Below are positions 41,536 to 51,689 of a DNA stretch of 64,000 nt, piece by piece. The position numbers and the translations under genes are program-made. Numbering within the stretch: position 1 is the stretch's first letter; every line of letters starts with the position of its first letter. Source of the stretch: Ischnura elegans (Eukaryota > Arthropoda > Insecta > Odonata > Coenagrionidae); the NCBI RefSeq assembly GCF_921293095.1, contig NC_060253.1:76049992-76113991 (forward strand). The letters are read 5' to 3'. The notes below the pieces were generated by a model. It saw only the letters and a list, made by a program, of their open reading frames with translations. It was not told the origin of the DNA and ran no database searches.

Positions 41536-44500
41536 ATGAATTTTATTCTACAATGGAATATGAATGGTTTTTATAGGCACAAGGAGGAGCTGGTTGTTTT
41601 AATTAGAGACTATAACCCCGCCTGCATATGCCTGCAAGAGACGCATTTTAAGCTGACAGACAAGACCGTTTTAAAAGGTTTTAAATTTTTTAGACTTGAC
41701 GACACCAGTGGTCAGCGAGCCCAGGGTGGAGTGGCAATTGCTATTCGGGAGGCCCTATACACCTCACGAGTGCAATTGGACACTCCGCTGCAGGCAATTG
41801 CAGTGACAGTACACGCACCCGAGGCAATTACTCTCTGCAACGTATATCTGCCGGAAGGTGCACCTGTGAGTCGAGTTAATTTAGAATCCCTCGTTCGTCA
41901 GTTACCTCGGCCCTATGTTTTAATGGGTGACTTCAACGCACACGACACCCTATGGGGTAGCACAAGAACTCAGTGCAATCAAAGGGGACACATAGTCACA
42001 AATTTTATCAATGACCTTAACTTGTTTTTACTAAACACCGGTGAAAAAACTCGATTCAACAGCTTCAACGGTACCTTCTCGTGTATCGACTTAAGTATTT
42101 CGACAGGTGGCCTAATGCGTAGGCTTGAGTGGTCCGTACATAAAGATTTATGCGGTAGCGACCACTACCCTATTTTAATTACTAAAGGTGGCGGTTTTAT
42201 CCACCGTCCGACTCAACCAAGCAATTGGGTTGTCCGCAAGGCCAATTGGTCTCTTTTTAAAAGAAATTTTTATTTTAACCATGACGACAATGTGAATGGT
42301 GTGGGGAACATAAAAGTACTCACAGATAACATTCTAGAAGCCGCAAATTCCACCGTACCCCGTTCTAAATGCAAATCTCACAGGCCCACAGTTCCTTGGT
42401 GGAACGAGGAGTGCGCAAAAGCTATACAGGTGCGAAAGAGGGCACTCCGAATCTTTAGCAAATATCCTACGGCGACAAATCTCACCGCCTTCCGGCGCCT
42501 CAGAGCGAAAGCTCGGCAAGTGGTTAAGGAGGCCAAGAAAGCTTCATGGGAGGAGTTTGTGTGTTCTATAAACCACAGGACTCCCATATCCAACATCTGG
42601 AGGAAGATTAAAAGCATCTCTGGCTCTAACCACAACCCTGCAATTTCATCCCTGAAGGAGACTGACCGAGTTCTGACGACACCTCCCGAAATAAGCGAGT
42701 GCTTTGGACGTCGACTCTCGGAGACGAGTCGTAACGGCAGCTACGACGAACCATTTAGAACACTGAAAGAGCAGAATGAGACGATACCTCTTACCTTTAA
42801 CCCGAGAGACTCTGGCGAGGTTTACAACGACCCCTTTTCTCTGTGGGAGTTGACCTCCGCCATCCTCGAATCCCGTGACGGCTCACCAGGAATAGATAAG
42901 GTGCATAACGCTTTTCTAAGAAATCTTCCCAAAGAAGCACTCCCCCATATGCTGCGATCCCTTAACCAAATTTGGTCAGAGGGTAGTTTTCCAGACCCTT
43001 GGAGGGAGTCAATAGTCGTACCCATCCTTAAACAAGGAAAAGATGGATCGGACCCAAACAACTATAGACCGATATCTCTCACCAGCTGCGTATGCAAGGT
43101 GATGGAAAGAATGGTCAACCGTCGTCTCGTTTGGTGGTTGGAGCGGCGGAACCTTCTTTCGGATATCCAGTGCGGCTTTCGACGGGGTAGGTCAACCTCC
43201 GACCATCTCGTCAGGACTGACAGTTTCATTCAGGAAGCATTTCTCTTGCGGCAAAACGTAATTGGCGTGTTCTTCGACTTAGAGAAAGCGTATGACCGTG
43301 TTTGGCGGTACAAAATTCTGAAGACACTTGATAAATGGGGGTTTAAAGGAAATCTACCTATTTTCATTAAAAATTTTCTGTATGCCCGAGTTTTTAAAGT
43401 TAGAATAGGTGAATATCTATCTACCTTATATCCACAAGAAAATGGAGTACCCCAGGGGTCCGTACTGAGCGTGACCCTATTTGCCATTGCGATAAACGAT
43501 GTGAGCGAGTGTATCCGCTCCCCAGTTATGGGCTCCTTGTTTGTTGATGACCTCGCTATTTTCTGCAGGTCATCAAAATTAACGAATGCCTCTAGGCTGA
43601 TCCAGCTGACTCTGAATAAGCTCTCCGTTTGGTCTCAGAGGAATGGATTCCGTTTCTCTACTGAGAAAACGAAATGCATTCACTTTTACCGAGGACGGGG
43701 TGTACAAGCCCCACCGTCCCTATATCTCAATGGTAATGAGCTTCCTTACGTTGAGAACGCCCGATTTCTGGGTATGACATTGGACCGGCGCCTGAATTGG
43801 CGCGAACATTTCCGAGCTCTAAGAGACAAATGCTTCAAAGTTCTGAACATTTTACGGTTTCTGTCACATTCGACATGGGGCGCGGATCGTACCTCAATGC
43901 TTATGCTGTATCGAGCATTAGTACGTTCAAGGCTAGACTACGGATCGATTGTGTACTCATCCGCCCGTGAGACCTACATGAAACCGCTCTCGACGGTTCA
44001 TAATACGGGACTGCGTTTAGCAACCGGTGCCTTCAGGACCTCCCCTGTCTTGAGCATTTACGCCGATGCAGGAGAGCCTCCCCTAGTCAATCGCAGAGAG
44101 ACGTTGATGTGCAATTATGCCACAAAAATTTTATCCGCGCCGAACCACCCCTGTTTTAACATTATTTCTCACCCACTGCTTTTAGACCTTTTTAACCGAA
44201 AGACAAGATCCACTAAACCTCTAAGTGTTCGCTTCAGAAACCTAATCGCAGAACGCAATTTTACCTTGCCCGCCACGTACCCCACTGGGTACAGCAACGT
44301 GCCGCCGTGGTTAATTCCCCGGCCAGCTTTGAGACTTGATCTTACTCGCTGCTCTAAATCTACTACTATGCCGGGAGAATACCAACAACTTTTCAAGGAA
44401 TTCCGCGCCGAAAACTCCGAATCTACGTTCGTGTACACTGACGGTTCGAAATCGGATACCGCCTGTGGGTGCGCTGTGGTATCCCCATATCATGGAGTCC

Positions 44501-45237
44501 TTAAGGCAAAATTGCATCCGTACTGTTCCATTTTTACGGCTGAGCTCACTGCCATTAGGATTGCTCTCCGATCCATTAAAAACAGTGTTGCGTCATTTAT
44601 GATCTGTACAGATTCTTACAGTGCTCTCCAATCCATATCTCTTTATTCTCCTTGTCACCCCATTGTTCAGGACATACAAAGCACTCTGTTATCCCTGAGT
44701 AAAAAAGGGACCACTATAAGCTTCGCTTGGGTCCCTGGACATGTGGGCATACCAGGGAATGAGAAAGCAGACTCTGCAGCCAAAGATGCGCTCAGGTCTC
44801 CGGATACAGATTTTCAGTTAATGCCAGCGGAAGATTTAGGGAATGCCATGAGGGGTATGATTAGACAAAATTGGAAGACGCAATGGCTCGAAATCCAAAA
44901 TAACAAACTTCGGGAAATAAAGTCCGTAATAACTGCGTGGCAGACCTCTATAAGAAATGTCCGCAGGGAGGAAGTGGTTTTAACACGCTTAAGAATTGGT
45001 CACTGCTTATTAACCCATTCATACCTCTTCACCGAAGAGAGAATACAGCCCCAATGCTTAAATTGCGATTGTCCACTAACTGTGCGACATATCCTGACGG
45101 ACTGTGCAAGATATCGTACTGCACGGGTGAATCACAACCTCGGAGTCAACCTAGCTGAGGTACTAGGAGACACTCCCGAAAACATTTCCCGACTGATAGC
45201 ATTCCTACACTCAACTCGACTTTTCAATAAAATATAA
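41536..45237 (+). CDS. I-clade LINE ORF2: endonuclease, reverse transcriptase, RNase H (copy A2)
   Basis: This 1,233-residue open frame is nearly identical to copy A1. The endonuclease (CLQETHF, MGDFNAHDTLWG, GSDHYPI), reverse transcriptase (FFDLEKAYDRVW, LFVDDLAIFC), RNase H (YTDGSKSD, FTAELTAI, CTDSYSAL, GNEKAD) and C-terminal CLNCDC...H...C knuckle are all intact. The spacer from ORF1 is 75 bases, an (ATTT)n tract one unit shorter than in A1. Confidence 0.95.
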   Translation: MNFILQWNMNGFYRHKEELVVLIRDYNPACICLQETHFKLTDKTVLKGFKFFRLDDTSGQRAQGGVAIAIREALYTSRVQLDTPLQAIAVTVHAPEAITLCNVYLPEGAPVSRVNLESLVRQLPRPYVLMGDFNAHDTLWGSTRTQCNQRGHIVTNFINDLNLFLLNTGEKTRFNSFNGTFSCIDLSISTGGLMRRLEWSVHKDLCGSDHYPILITKGGGFIHRPTQPSNWVVRKANWSLFKRNFYFNHDDNVNGVGNIKVLTDNILEAANSTVPRSKCKSHRPTVPWWNEECAKAIQVRKRALRIFSKYPTATNLTAFRRLRAKARQVVKEAKKASWEEFVCSINHRTPISNIWRKIKSISGSNHNPAISSLKETDRVLTTPPEISECFGRRLSETSRNGSYDEPFRTLKEQNETIPLTFNPRDSGEVYNDPFSLWELTSAILESRDGSPGIDKVHNAFLRNLPKEALPHMLRSLNQIWSEGSFPDPWRESIVVPILKQGKDGSDPNNYRPISLTSCVCKVMERMVNRRLVWWLERRNLLSDIQCGFRRGRSTSDHLVRTDSFIQEAFLLRQNVIGVFFDLEKAYDRVWRYKILKTLDKWGFKGNLPIFIKNFLYARVFKVRIGEYLSTLYPQENGVPQGSVLSVTLFAIAINDVSECIRSPVMGSLFVDDLAIFCRSSKLTNASRLIQLTLNKLSVWSQRNGFRFSTEKTKCIHFYRGRGVQAPPSLYLNGNELPYVENARFLGMTLDRRLNWREHFRALRDKCFKVLNILRFLSHSTWGADRTSMLMLYRALVRSRLDYGSIVYSSARETYMKPLSTVHNTGLRLATGAFRTSPVLSIYADAGEPPLVNRRETLMCNYATKILSAPNHPCFNIISHPLLLDLFNRKTRSTKPLSVRFRNLIAERNFTLPATYPTGYSNVPPWLIPRPALRLDLTRCSKSTTMPGEYQQLFKEFRAENSESTFVYTDGSKSDTACGCAVVSPYHGVLKAKLHPYCSIFTAELTAIRIALRSIKNSVASFMICTDSYSALQSISLYSPCHPIVQDIQSTLLSLSKKGTTISFAWVPGHVGIPGNEKADSAAKDALRSPDTDFQLMPAEDLGNAMRGMIRQNWKTQWLEIQNNKLREIKSVITAWQTSIRNVRREEVVLTRLRIGHCLLTHSYLFTEERIQPQCLNCDCPLTVRHILTDCARYRTARVNHNLGVNLAEVLGDTPENISRLIAFLHSTRLFNKI

Positions 45238-45296
45238 ATGATACTCTTGTAAATTATTGACACGTTAATTTCAGAACGGGCCTAATCCCCTTTATC

Positions 45297-45341
45297 AATG
45301 CCATGAGGGGTATGATTAGACAAAATTGGAAGACGCAATGG
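45297..45341 (+). repeat. templated 45-bp insertion in the A2 3' UTR
   Basis: The segment from AATGCCATGAGG to GACGCAATGG is an exact copy of 44,842-44,886 in ORF2. It replaces a short stretch present in copy A1 (between CCCCTTTA and GTCAGTGAGTGG), and CAAT(A/G)CCA at the junction offers microhomology. Confidence 0.9.
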
Positions 45342-45409
45342 CGTCAGTGAGTGGTGCAAAATGGCCTTAGCCGCCGACGCACCCTATAAAATAAACACTA
45401 CTACTACTA

Positions 45410-45423
45410 CTCCGACAAAGCGG
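45410..45423 (+). repeat. 3' target-site duplication of I-element copy A2
   Basis: CTCCGACAAAGCGG follows the (CTA)n tail and matches 39,653-39,666. Confidence 0.9.
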
Positions 45424-45640
45424 CTTGTTCCTTCAAGCGCCTTTCCGCGGAAATCCGACGCCTCTTCTCCACTGCCAATTCCCTCTCTAGCTTCAAAATC
45501 TTCTCTCTTAGCTCCTCCGTGGAACTACCATTATCTGGCTGGGAAATATCACCATTGGAGCCCACTTTCAGCCTCCGATTTAAATTAAATGAGGCCCACT
45601 CCACATCCGCCTCTCTCCTTCTGCTATCCCGACCATTTTT
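45410..45640 (-). CDS. exon-like frame with coiled coil, interrupted by LINE copy A2
   Basis: After a TTTGATGCAG acceptor near 45,641, the minus strand reads KNGRDSRRREADVEWASF, then STEELREKILKLERELAVEK and RRRISAERRLKEQAALSE. The same frame resumes across the LINE at 39,666 as VTKRLEL before meeting the family B tail. The Leu/Glu/Arg heptads predict a coiled coil. I do not recognise the family; it could be a host exon or a transposon partner protein. The copy A2 target-site duplication lies within the coding sequence, so this exon was continuous before that insertion. Confidence 0.45.
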
Positions 45641-46347
45641 CTGCATCAAAGAGAAACGTGTCGTGCATTACTGAGAAAATCCACCATTGACTACTACATT
45701 TTCACTTCAATTAATGCTAAGACCCCGCACGGGGGGAAGAGGGTGATCTCTTCCTATGGGAAGCCGCGACCCCACGGACCCGAGCCCACCGAGGAGACAA
45801 CCTCGTTAAAAAACCCCGTCGCTCGCTCGGATAGTGTCCAGACAGCATGTGACTCTGCTTCTCTGAGTAGTCGTAACATCTGGCGTCCAGATTCACCCAC
45901 GTGTTTGCCGTGCGTGGAGACCCGTACATGGGGGAGAAAGGGATCCTGGTGGGTGAGTTCTCCGGCACCCAACTGGGCGTCGGAAACCCGGTATGGGCCG
46001 GAGTTCAATACCCCACTTCGGCCCTGGATTCCCCGCAAAACGGGCGGCCGAGAAGAGCCCAGCTCGGTCAATCGGCTCCTGGCGGCTGGGGAGCTTGGCG
46101 GCTCCTTCCGAGCGTACGCCAGGACGGGTTAGTGCTGGAGATATGGGGGTCTCCGTAGGGCGGCCGAAGGCGTGTGGGTTCGGAGGTCCCCCGCGCTGGA
46201 GGTTCTAACCCAAAATAGACCCCTATCGAAGGTTCCTATATCCCTTGGGTAGCCCTGGCGACCACACCGGATCTCGGCGTGGCGTCCCGAATATGTGGCT
46301 CCGTGGTGGGTGGGGAGCCCAGGGGATGAATTTTTCTTTACGCATTC

Positions 46348-47538
46348 ATGGAGACTATCAATCTTCCTCCGACCAAAAGATCCCGTCTGGAAACGGGCGG
46401 GGGAGTAAATATAACTTCCGCTTGCCGCAGGTTTCTTGTGATGAAATGTGTAAACGAAGGGGAGACTCTTACTAAGGTGTCTCTTTTCTTAATACGCAGA
46501 CTCCTTTCAGCAACGGTGACTGGTGACCTAAAATCCGCCAACAAATTAAGAGACGGAACGCTTCTAATACAGACAACAAACGAAGAAAAAAGCGAAAAAT
46601 TACTCGCATTAGAGAAATTTAATAATATCCCTGCCAAGGTTCAAGTGCACCGCACCCTTAACACTTGCCGGGGTGTAATCAGCAACTATGACCTCCTCTA
46701 CGTGTCCGATGATGAAATTAAGACGGAGATGGCCCCACAAGGCGTAATAGACTGTCGCCGATTAAAAATTAAAAGGAACGGCGAGCTGATAAATAGCACA
46801 TCTGTAATCCTATCATTCTCACGCGACACACTTCCCGAAAAGGTATATGTGGGCTACGAATCTGTGTCAGTCCGACCATTCATCCCCAGTCTTATGCGAT
46901 GCTTTCAATGCCAGCATTTCGGTCACATCGCTACAAGATGCCAGGGCAAGGCCACCTGCTCACGCTGTGGCAAAGATAAACATGACGGTGATTCCTGCAC
47001 CTCAGATCCATCCTGCGTCAATTGCGAGGGTACACACCCAGTGTACGCCCATGATTGTCCCAAAATGATGGAAGAGAAGAAAATCATGGAAATCAAGACT
47101 GTGGAGAAGTTGCCCTATTTTGAAGCCCGCAAAAAATTCAGAACATTAATGGCACCTACATTTTCAAGATCGTACGCTGCAGTAGTAGACACCTCAGTTA
47201 ATAATAATAATAACAATGTAAGCCAAGGAAACAAAAAGAACGTGAAAGAGAACAAAGCACCGGACAACAGCAACAACCAAGCCAAACCGGATAAGGCTAC
47301 TAAACCGGTAACAAAGAATATTCTGACAGAAAAAAATGGCGCCGTGTTGGATTCTTCGAAGAGGAACCCCAACTCAGGCACCACCGGGACCACGCAAAAC
47401 AAGCGTGGGAAGTCCCAGTCCCCCGGTCCATCTGGAAAGGCTATACATAGCCTACCAGAATCCATGGATGAAGACGATGTCTCGGAGTCAGAGATAAACC
47501 GGGCGAAGACTAAGGAGAAGAGACGCTTTAAGCGTTGA
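46348..47538 (+). CDS. I-clade LINE ORF1 (gag-like), family B
   Basis: The 396-residue open frame is homologous to family A ORF1. It has PPTKRSRLETGGG at the start, HRTLNTCRGVISNYDLLYV in the middle, knuckles CFQCQHFGHIATRC, CSRCGKDKHDGDSC and CVNCEGTHPVYAHDC, then an Asn/Lys-rich tail ending KEKRRFKR. All zinc ligands are present. It remains open although ORF2 is broken, so the damage to ORF2 is probably recent. Confidence 0.92.
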   Translation: METINLPPTKRSRLETGGGVNITSACRRFLVMKCVNEGETLTKVSLFLIRRLLSATVTGDLKSANKLRDGTLLIQTTNEEKSEKLLALEKFNNIPAKVQVHRTLNTCRGVISNYDLLYVSDDEIKTEMAPQGVIDCRRLKIKRNGELINSTSVILSFSRDTLPEKVYVGYESVSVRPFIPSLMRCFQCQHFGHIATRCQGKATCSRCGKDKHDGDSCTSDPSCVNCEGTHPVYAHDCPKMMEEKKIMEIKTVEKLPYFEARKKFRTLMAPTFSRSYAAVVDTSVNNNNNNVSQGNKKNVKENKAPDNSNNQAKPDKATKPVTKNILTEKNGAVLDSSKRNPNSGTTGTTQNKRGKSQSPGPSGKAIHSLPESMDEDDVSESEINRAKTKEKRRFKR

Positions 47539-47598
47539 GTCTCCCTCTAGCCTAGTGACCCAGTTTTTGTTCATTTATTTAACTTATTTCCTATTTTA

Positions 47599-50500
47599 AT
47601 GGCTTTTATCATACAGTGGAACTGTAATGGTTTTTACCGGTACAGGGAGGAGCTTACCATTTTAATTCGTGATTTTAACCCTAGTTGTGTTTGTCTCCAA
47701 GAGACGCATTTTAAAGCTACAGATAAAGGAATTTTAAAGGGTTTTAATGTCTTTAGACACGACGACACTAGTGGTCAAAGAGCCCAAGGTGGAGTGGTAA
47801 TTGCTATTCGGGAGACCCTTTACACCTCCCAATTGCAAATGACCACTCCATTTCGAGCAGTAGCGGTGACAATCCATGCTCCGGAGACTATAACGTTATG
47901 CAACGTTTACTTACCGGAGGGTGCGTCGGTCACGCGATGCAATTTGGAGAACCTTAAAGCCCTTTATCTTGCTTGGAGATTTTAACGCGCATGACGCCTT
48001 GTGAGGTAGCACAAGGACCCAGCAAAACCGGCTAGGAAGAATTTTATCTAATTTTATTATAGATTCTAACCTTATTTTAGTGAACAGCGAGGAAAAGACA
48101 CGTTTTAACAGTTTTAATGGTGAGTACTCCTCCATAGACCTTTGTATCTTATCAAGCAGTCTTATAACGAAGACTAGCATGGCCGTGCACGACGACCTAT
48201 GTGGGAGCGATCACTTCCCGCTTTTAATTACAAAAGACCATGGTGTAAATGATAATTGTAATCGACGGGTTACTTGGCTTCCCCGTAAAGCCGACTGGGA
48301 CAATTTTAAAGAATGTTTTAAATACTTGCACGATAATAATCGGCCATCATAGAAGCTGCAAATGTTAGTGTACCGCGATCTCGAGGTAAGGCAAAACGAC
48401 CACGGGTACCATGGTGGAACGATGAATGTGCCTGAGCTATTAGTATTCGTAAGAAGGCTCTTCGAATATTTAATAAATACCGCACAGCAACAAACTTGGC
48501 CTCTTTCCGCCGCCTGCGATCCAAAGCTCGTCGTGTGGTGAAAGAGGCAAAAAGGATCTCATGGATGGAATTTATTGCAAGTGTTAACTACAAAACGCCA
48601 CATGCGCAGGTATGGTGCAAGGTCAAATCAATTTTAGCTTCGGGACAGCCTAACAACGTGTCCTACTTGAAAATTGACGGCAATTTATTGACAACAGGGC
48701 CCGCCATTTCGGAAGCTTTTGGGCAGGTCTTAGCCAACACAAGCGGCGATGATAACTTTCACGGCTCCTTTCTCCACCGTAAACGTCAATATGAAGCCTC
48801 TCGCCTTTCTTTCTTAGAAGGAGATACAGATGCTCCGTACAATGACTCGTTCACCCTGTGGGAACTCACTTCTGCCATCGAAGACACCAGGAACACCTCG
48901 CCAGGGTTGGACGAGGTACACAATGCATTCCTCCGTAATATTCCGGAAAAGGCATTGGACGAAGTTCTGCTCACTTTAAACCAACTTAGGGTTAATAGGG
49001 ATTTTCTATCGTCATGGCGGGAGTCAATAGTGGTACCTATCCCTAAACAAGGAAAAGAAAAAGCTGACCCGAATAATCACAGACCCATTTCCCTCACAAG
49101 CTGCCTATGTAAAGTCATGGCTGCATAAATGATAAATCGGAGACTCATGTGGTGGCTGGAAAGGCAAAATCTTCTCTCAAACATTCAATGTGGCTTCCGC
49201 CGAGGTAGATCCACATTAGATCACCTCGTCCGTGCAGAAAAGATTATTCAGGAAGCCTTCCTCCTTCGACAGCATGTCGTAGCAGTCTTTTTCGACCTAG
49301 AAAAGGCGTATGACAGTCTGGCGGAGGAGAATTTTAGACAGGCTTCATGCGTGGGGTTTTAGGGGGAACTGACCGAATTTTATTCAAAACTTTTTAACCG
49401 ACCGAGTTTTTAAGGTACGAACAGGAAGGCATCTCTCACAATTTTATTCACTTGACAATGGCATACCCCAGGGCTCAGTATTAAGCGTGACTCTCTTCGC
49501 CATTGCTATTGACGACGTAGTCGACTGTATTCAGGAACCAGTGATGGGATCTCTATTTGTAGACGACTTGGCGATATTTTGCCGTTCGTCTAGAGTTGCA
49601 ACAGCAGGACGGCAGTTGCAAATTACTTTCAACAGACTGAACGTGTGGTCCAAGCGAAACGGATTTCGATTCTCTGCGGAGAAAACTAAGTGCCTGCATT
49701 TCCACCGTTTGCGTGGGAATAATTTCCCACCAAATCTTCGCCTGGGCAATGCTGTGTTCCCTTTCGTTGAGTCATTTCGCTTATTGGGGATGATATTTGA
49801 CCGACGGCTAAACTGGCGTGAACACACAAAAGACTTACGGGAGAGATGTCTGAAGATTTTAAATATTTTACGGTTTTTAACTGGAACGACTTGGGGAGCG
49901 GATCGCTCCTCAATAATTTTATTGTATCGAGCACTAGTACGCTCCAGATTAGATTACGGGTACATAGTCTATTCGTCTGGACGTGACTCCTACCTGAAAC
50001 CACTATCAACCGTACACCATGCTGGCCTGCGCTTGGCACCTGGGGCCTTCAGGACGTCACCCATTCTGAGTTTGTGTGCTGAAGCTGGAGAACCACCTCT
50101 CGAAACGCGACGGAAGTTTCTAATGTGCAACTACGCTGCAAAAATTTTAGCGACGAGAAATCACCCAGCGCATAATGTCATTTTCAAACCAAGATTTTTA
50201 GAAATATTTAACCGACGACGGAAAGCCACCACACCAGTAAGCGTACGGCTGAGAAACTTTTTAGACGAATGTCCGTTCAACGTTCCCGTAATATTCCCCG
50301 CTGTTACTTCTAGACTACCTCCATGGGATAAGACGAGACCGTTACGCGATACGCAACTCCACAGACGTCTCAAGAGTTCCACCTCGGCCGCCGAGTTCAC
50401 GCAGCTCTTCAACAAATTCTTAGCCCTCAACCCAGAGTTATTTCCCGTGTACACGGACGGGTCGAAAACTGATTCGGCGTGTGTATGTGCCGTGGTCTCA

Positions 50501-51253
50501 AATCACCACGGTGTCATCAAGCGGAAGCTCAGCCTTCTGTGCGGTATTGTCACGGCTGAATTGATTGCTCTGTGGATGGCCCTTCAGGGTATCCATCAAA
50601 ATGACACACCTTATGTCATCTGCACTGACTCAATGAGCTCTCTGCAGACCATACTCCGTTTCTCTCCGTCGCATCCCAATGCAAACGAAATTCATGTTGC
50701 CCTCCACTCCCTCCAAATGAGGGGTGCGAAAATCAGTTTAATGTTGATACCAGGGCATATGGGAATACGCGGGAACAAAAAGGCAGACAGAGCGGCGAAA
50801 GAGGCTCTATCCGATATAGAATGCAATACACTGACAGTACCTGCAGGTGATCTCCAGGTAGCGTGGAAGAGAATCGTTTTAAATCAGTGGAAAGAACGCT
50901 GGTGTACCCAAACGAGGAACAAACTCCGTAACGTGAAACCTGACGTGTCAGAGTGGGCCTCTTTGGTCAGGAATACTCGGAGAGGGGAGGTAGTCATCAC
51001 ACGACTGAGGATAGGGCACTGCGCCATGACTCATTCCTATCTATTCACAGAAGAGAAAATCCCGCCTCATTGTGAGGAATGTGGCTCTATAATCAGTGTG
51101 AGACATATCCTGACGGAATGTGAAATATATCGGGTATTGCGATATAGGATGAACCTTGTTGGAGGACTAAACGACATGCTTCGTGACGACCCTGAACGTC
51201 TTAGTCGGGTAATAAAATTTCTGAAAACTATTGGTCTGCTGAATGAAATCTAA
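47599..51253 (+). pseudogene. I-clade LINE ORF2, family B, broken
   Basis: The frame opens as MAFIIQWNCNGFYRYREEL. A frameshift near 47,960 shifts it before LLGDFNAHDA, and a stop at about 48,001 follows. Other breaks are a frameshift or deletion near 48,345, a TGA in place of a sense codon near 48,431, a TAA at 49,126, and a deletion or frameshift after FFDLEKAYDSL near 49,320. From 49,487 to the end a 588-residue frame is open, containing SLFVDDLAIFC, RNase H (VYTDGSKTD, VTAELIAL, CTDSMSSL, GNKKAD) and the C-terminal CEECGS...VRHILTEC knuckle. At least five breaks make it non-functional. Confidence 0.9.
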
Positions 51254-51451
51254 CCTCGTTACACAATTTATATTCACGCACACACCTTTCTCACCTATTA
51301 TTTTATATTCCGAGGAAATAAATATCCAGATTCCTTTAGGTTCAGGTTTATGACGTGATCCTCCCAAAATGAATTTTTACGAATGGAATGATGCGGTGCA
51401 AAATGACCTAAGATGTCGACGCACCCTAAAAACAACAATAACTAACTAACA

Positions 51452-51622
51452 GTCACAACTATGATCACTGCAACTGTAGTTCTACATAATATTGCTGCAA
51501 GGTACATGGACTTGAATGATCCGGATCAGCTTTTCATTGACGATGTACCGGATTACCGTGAACCTGACTACGCTCTATGTGCAGCTGCCAGGCGTGCATT
51601 AATAGCCAGGCATTTTAATTAG
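51452..51622 (+). pseudogene. 3' end of a HARBI1-type transposase (Harbinger)
   Basis: The plus strand reads MITATVVLHNIAARYMDLND, then QLFIDDVPDYREP and ARRALIARHFN, then stop. The (I/V)xAxxVLHNIA...RxxLIxxxF pattern is the usual C-terminus of DDE_Tnp_4/HARBI1 transposases. The upstream catalytic part is missing because a family B LINE ends directly before it. It converges tail-to-tail with the Myb-like gene at 51,690-52,856, the common two-gene layout of Harbinger transposons. Confidence 0.65.
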
Positions 51623-51689
51623 GTACCTACTTCACTATGATGAATTTAAATAAAGAAAATCAGTATAAAAATCATGACATTTATTGTAA

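Larger units (their letters stand above)
39667..45409 (+). mobile_element. full-length I-clade LINE, family A, copy 2
   Basis: This complete copy has the same layout as copy A1, bracketed by a perfect 14-bp target-site duplication. Both ORFs are open and all recognisable ligands and catalytic residues are present, so it is the best candidate for an active source element. Its 3' UTR carries a 45-bp insertion (45,297-45,341) copied from its own ORF2 (44,842-44,886). It interrupts an exon-like minus-strand frame. Confidence 0.95.
45723..51450 (+). mobile_element. I-clade LINE, family B, full length but ORF2 broken
   Basis: The element starts with the same CCCCGCACGGGG hairpin and a 5' UTR about 95% identical to family A. 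It has its own ORF1, a broken ORF2, a distinct 3' UTR (GCGGTGCAAAATGACCTAAG) and an AACAACAATAACTAACTAAC tail. ORF1 and ORF2 are only about 60% identical to family A at the protein level. No target-site duplication was found; the right flank is the end of a Harbinger transposase, and its upstream part is not at the left flank. The locus was therefore rearranged, or the duplication has been lost. Confidence 0.9.
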
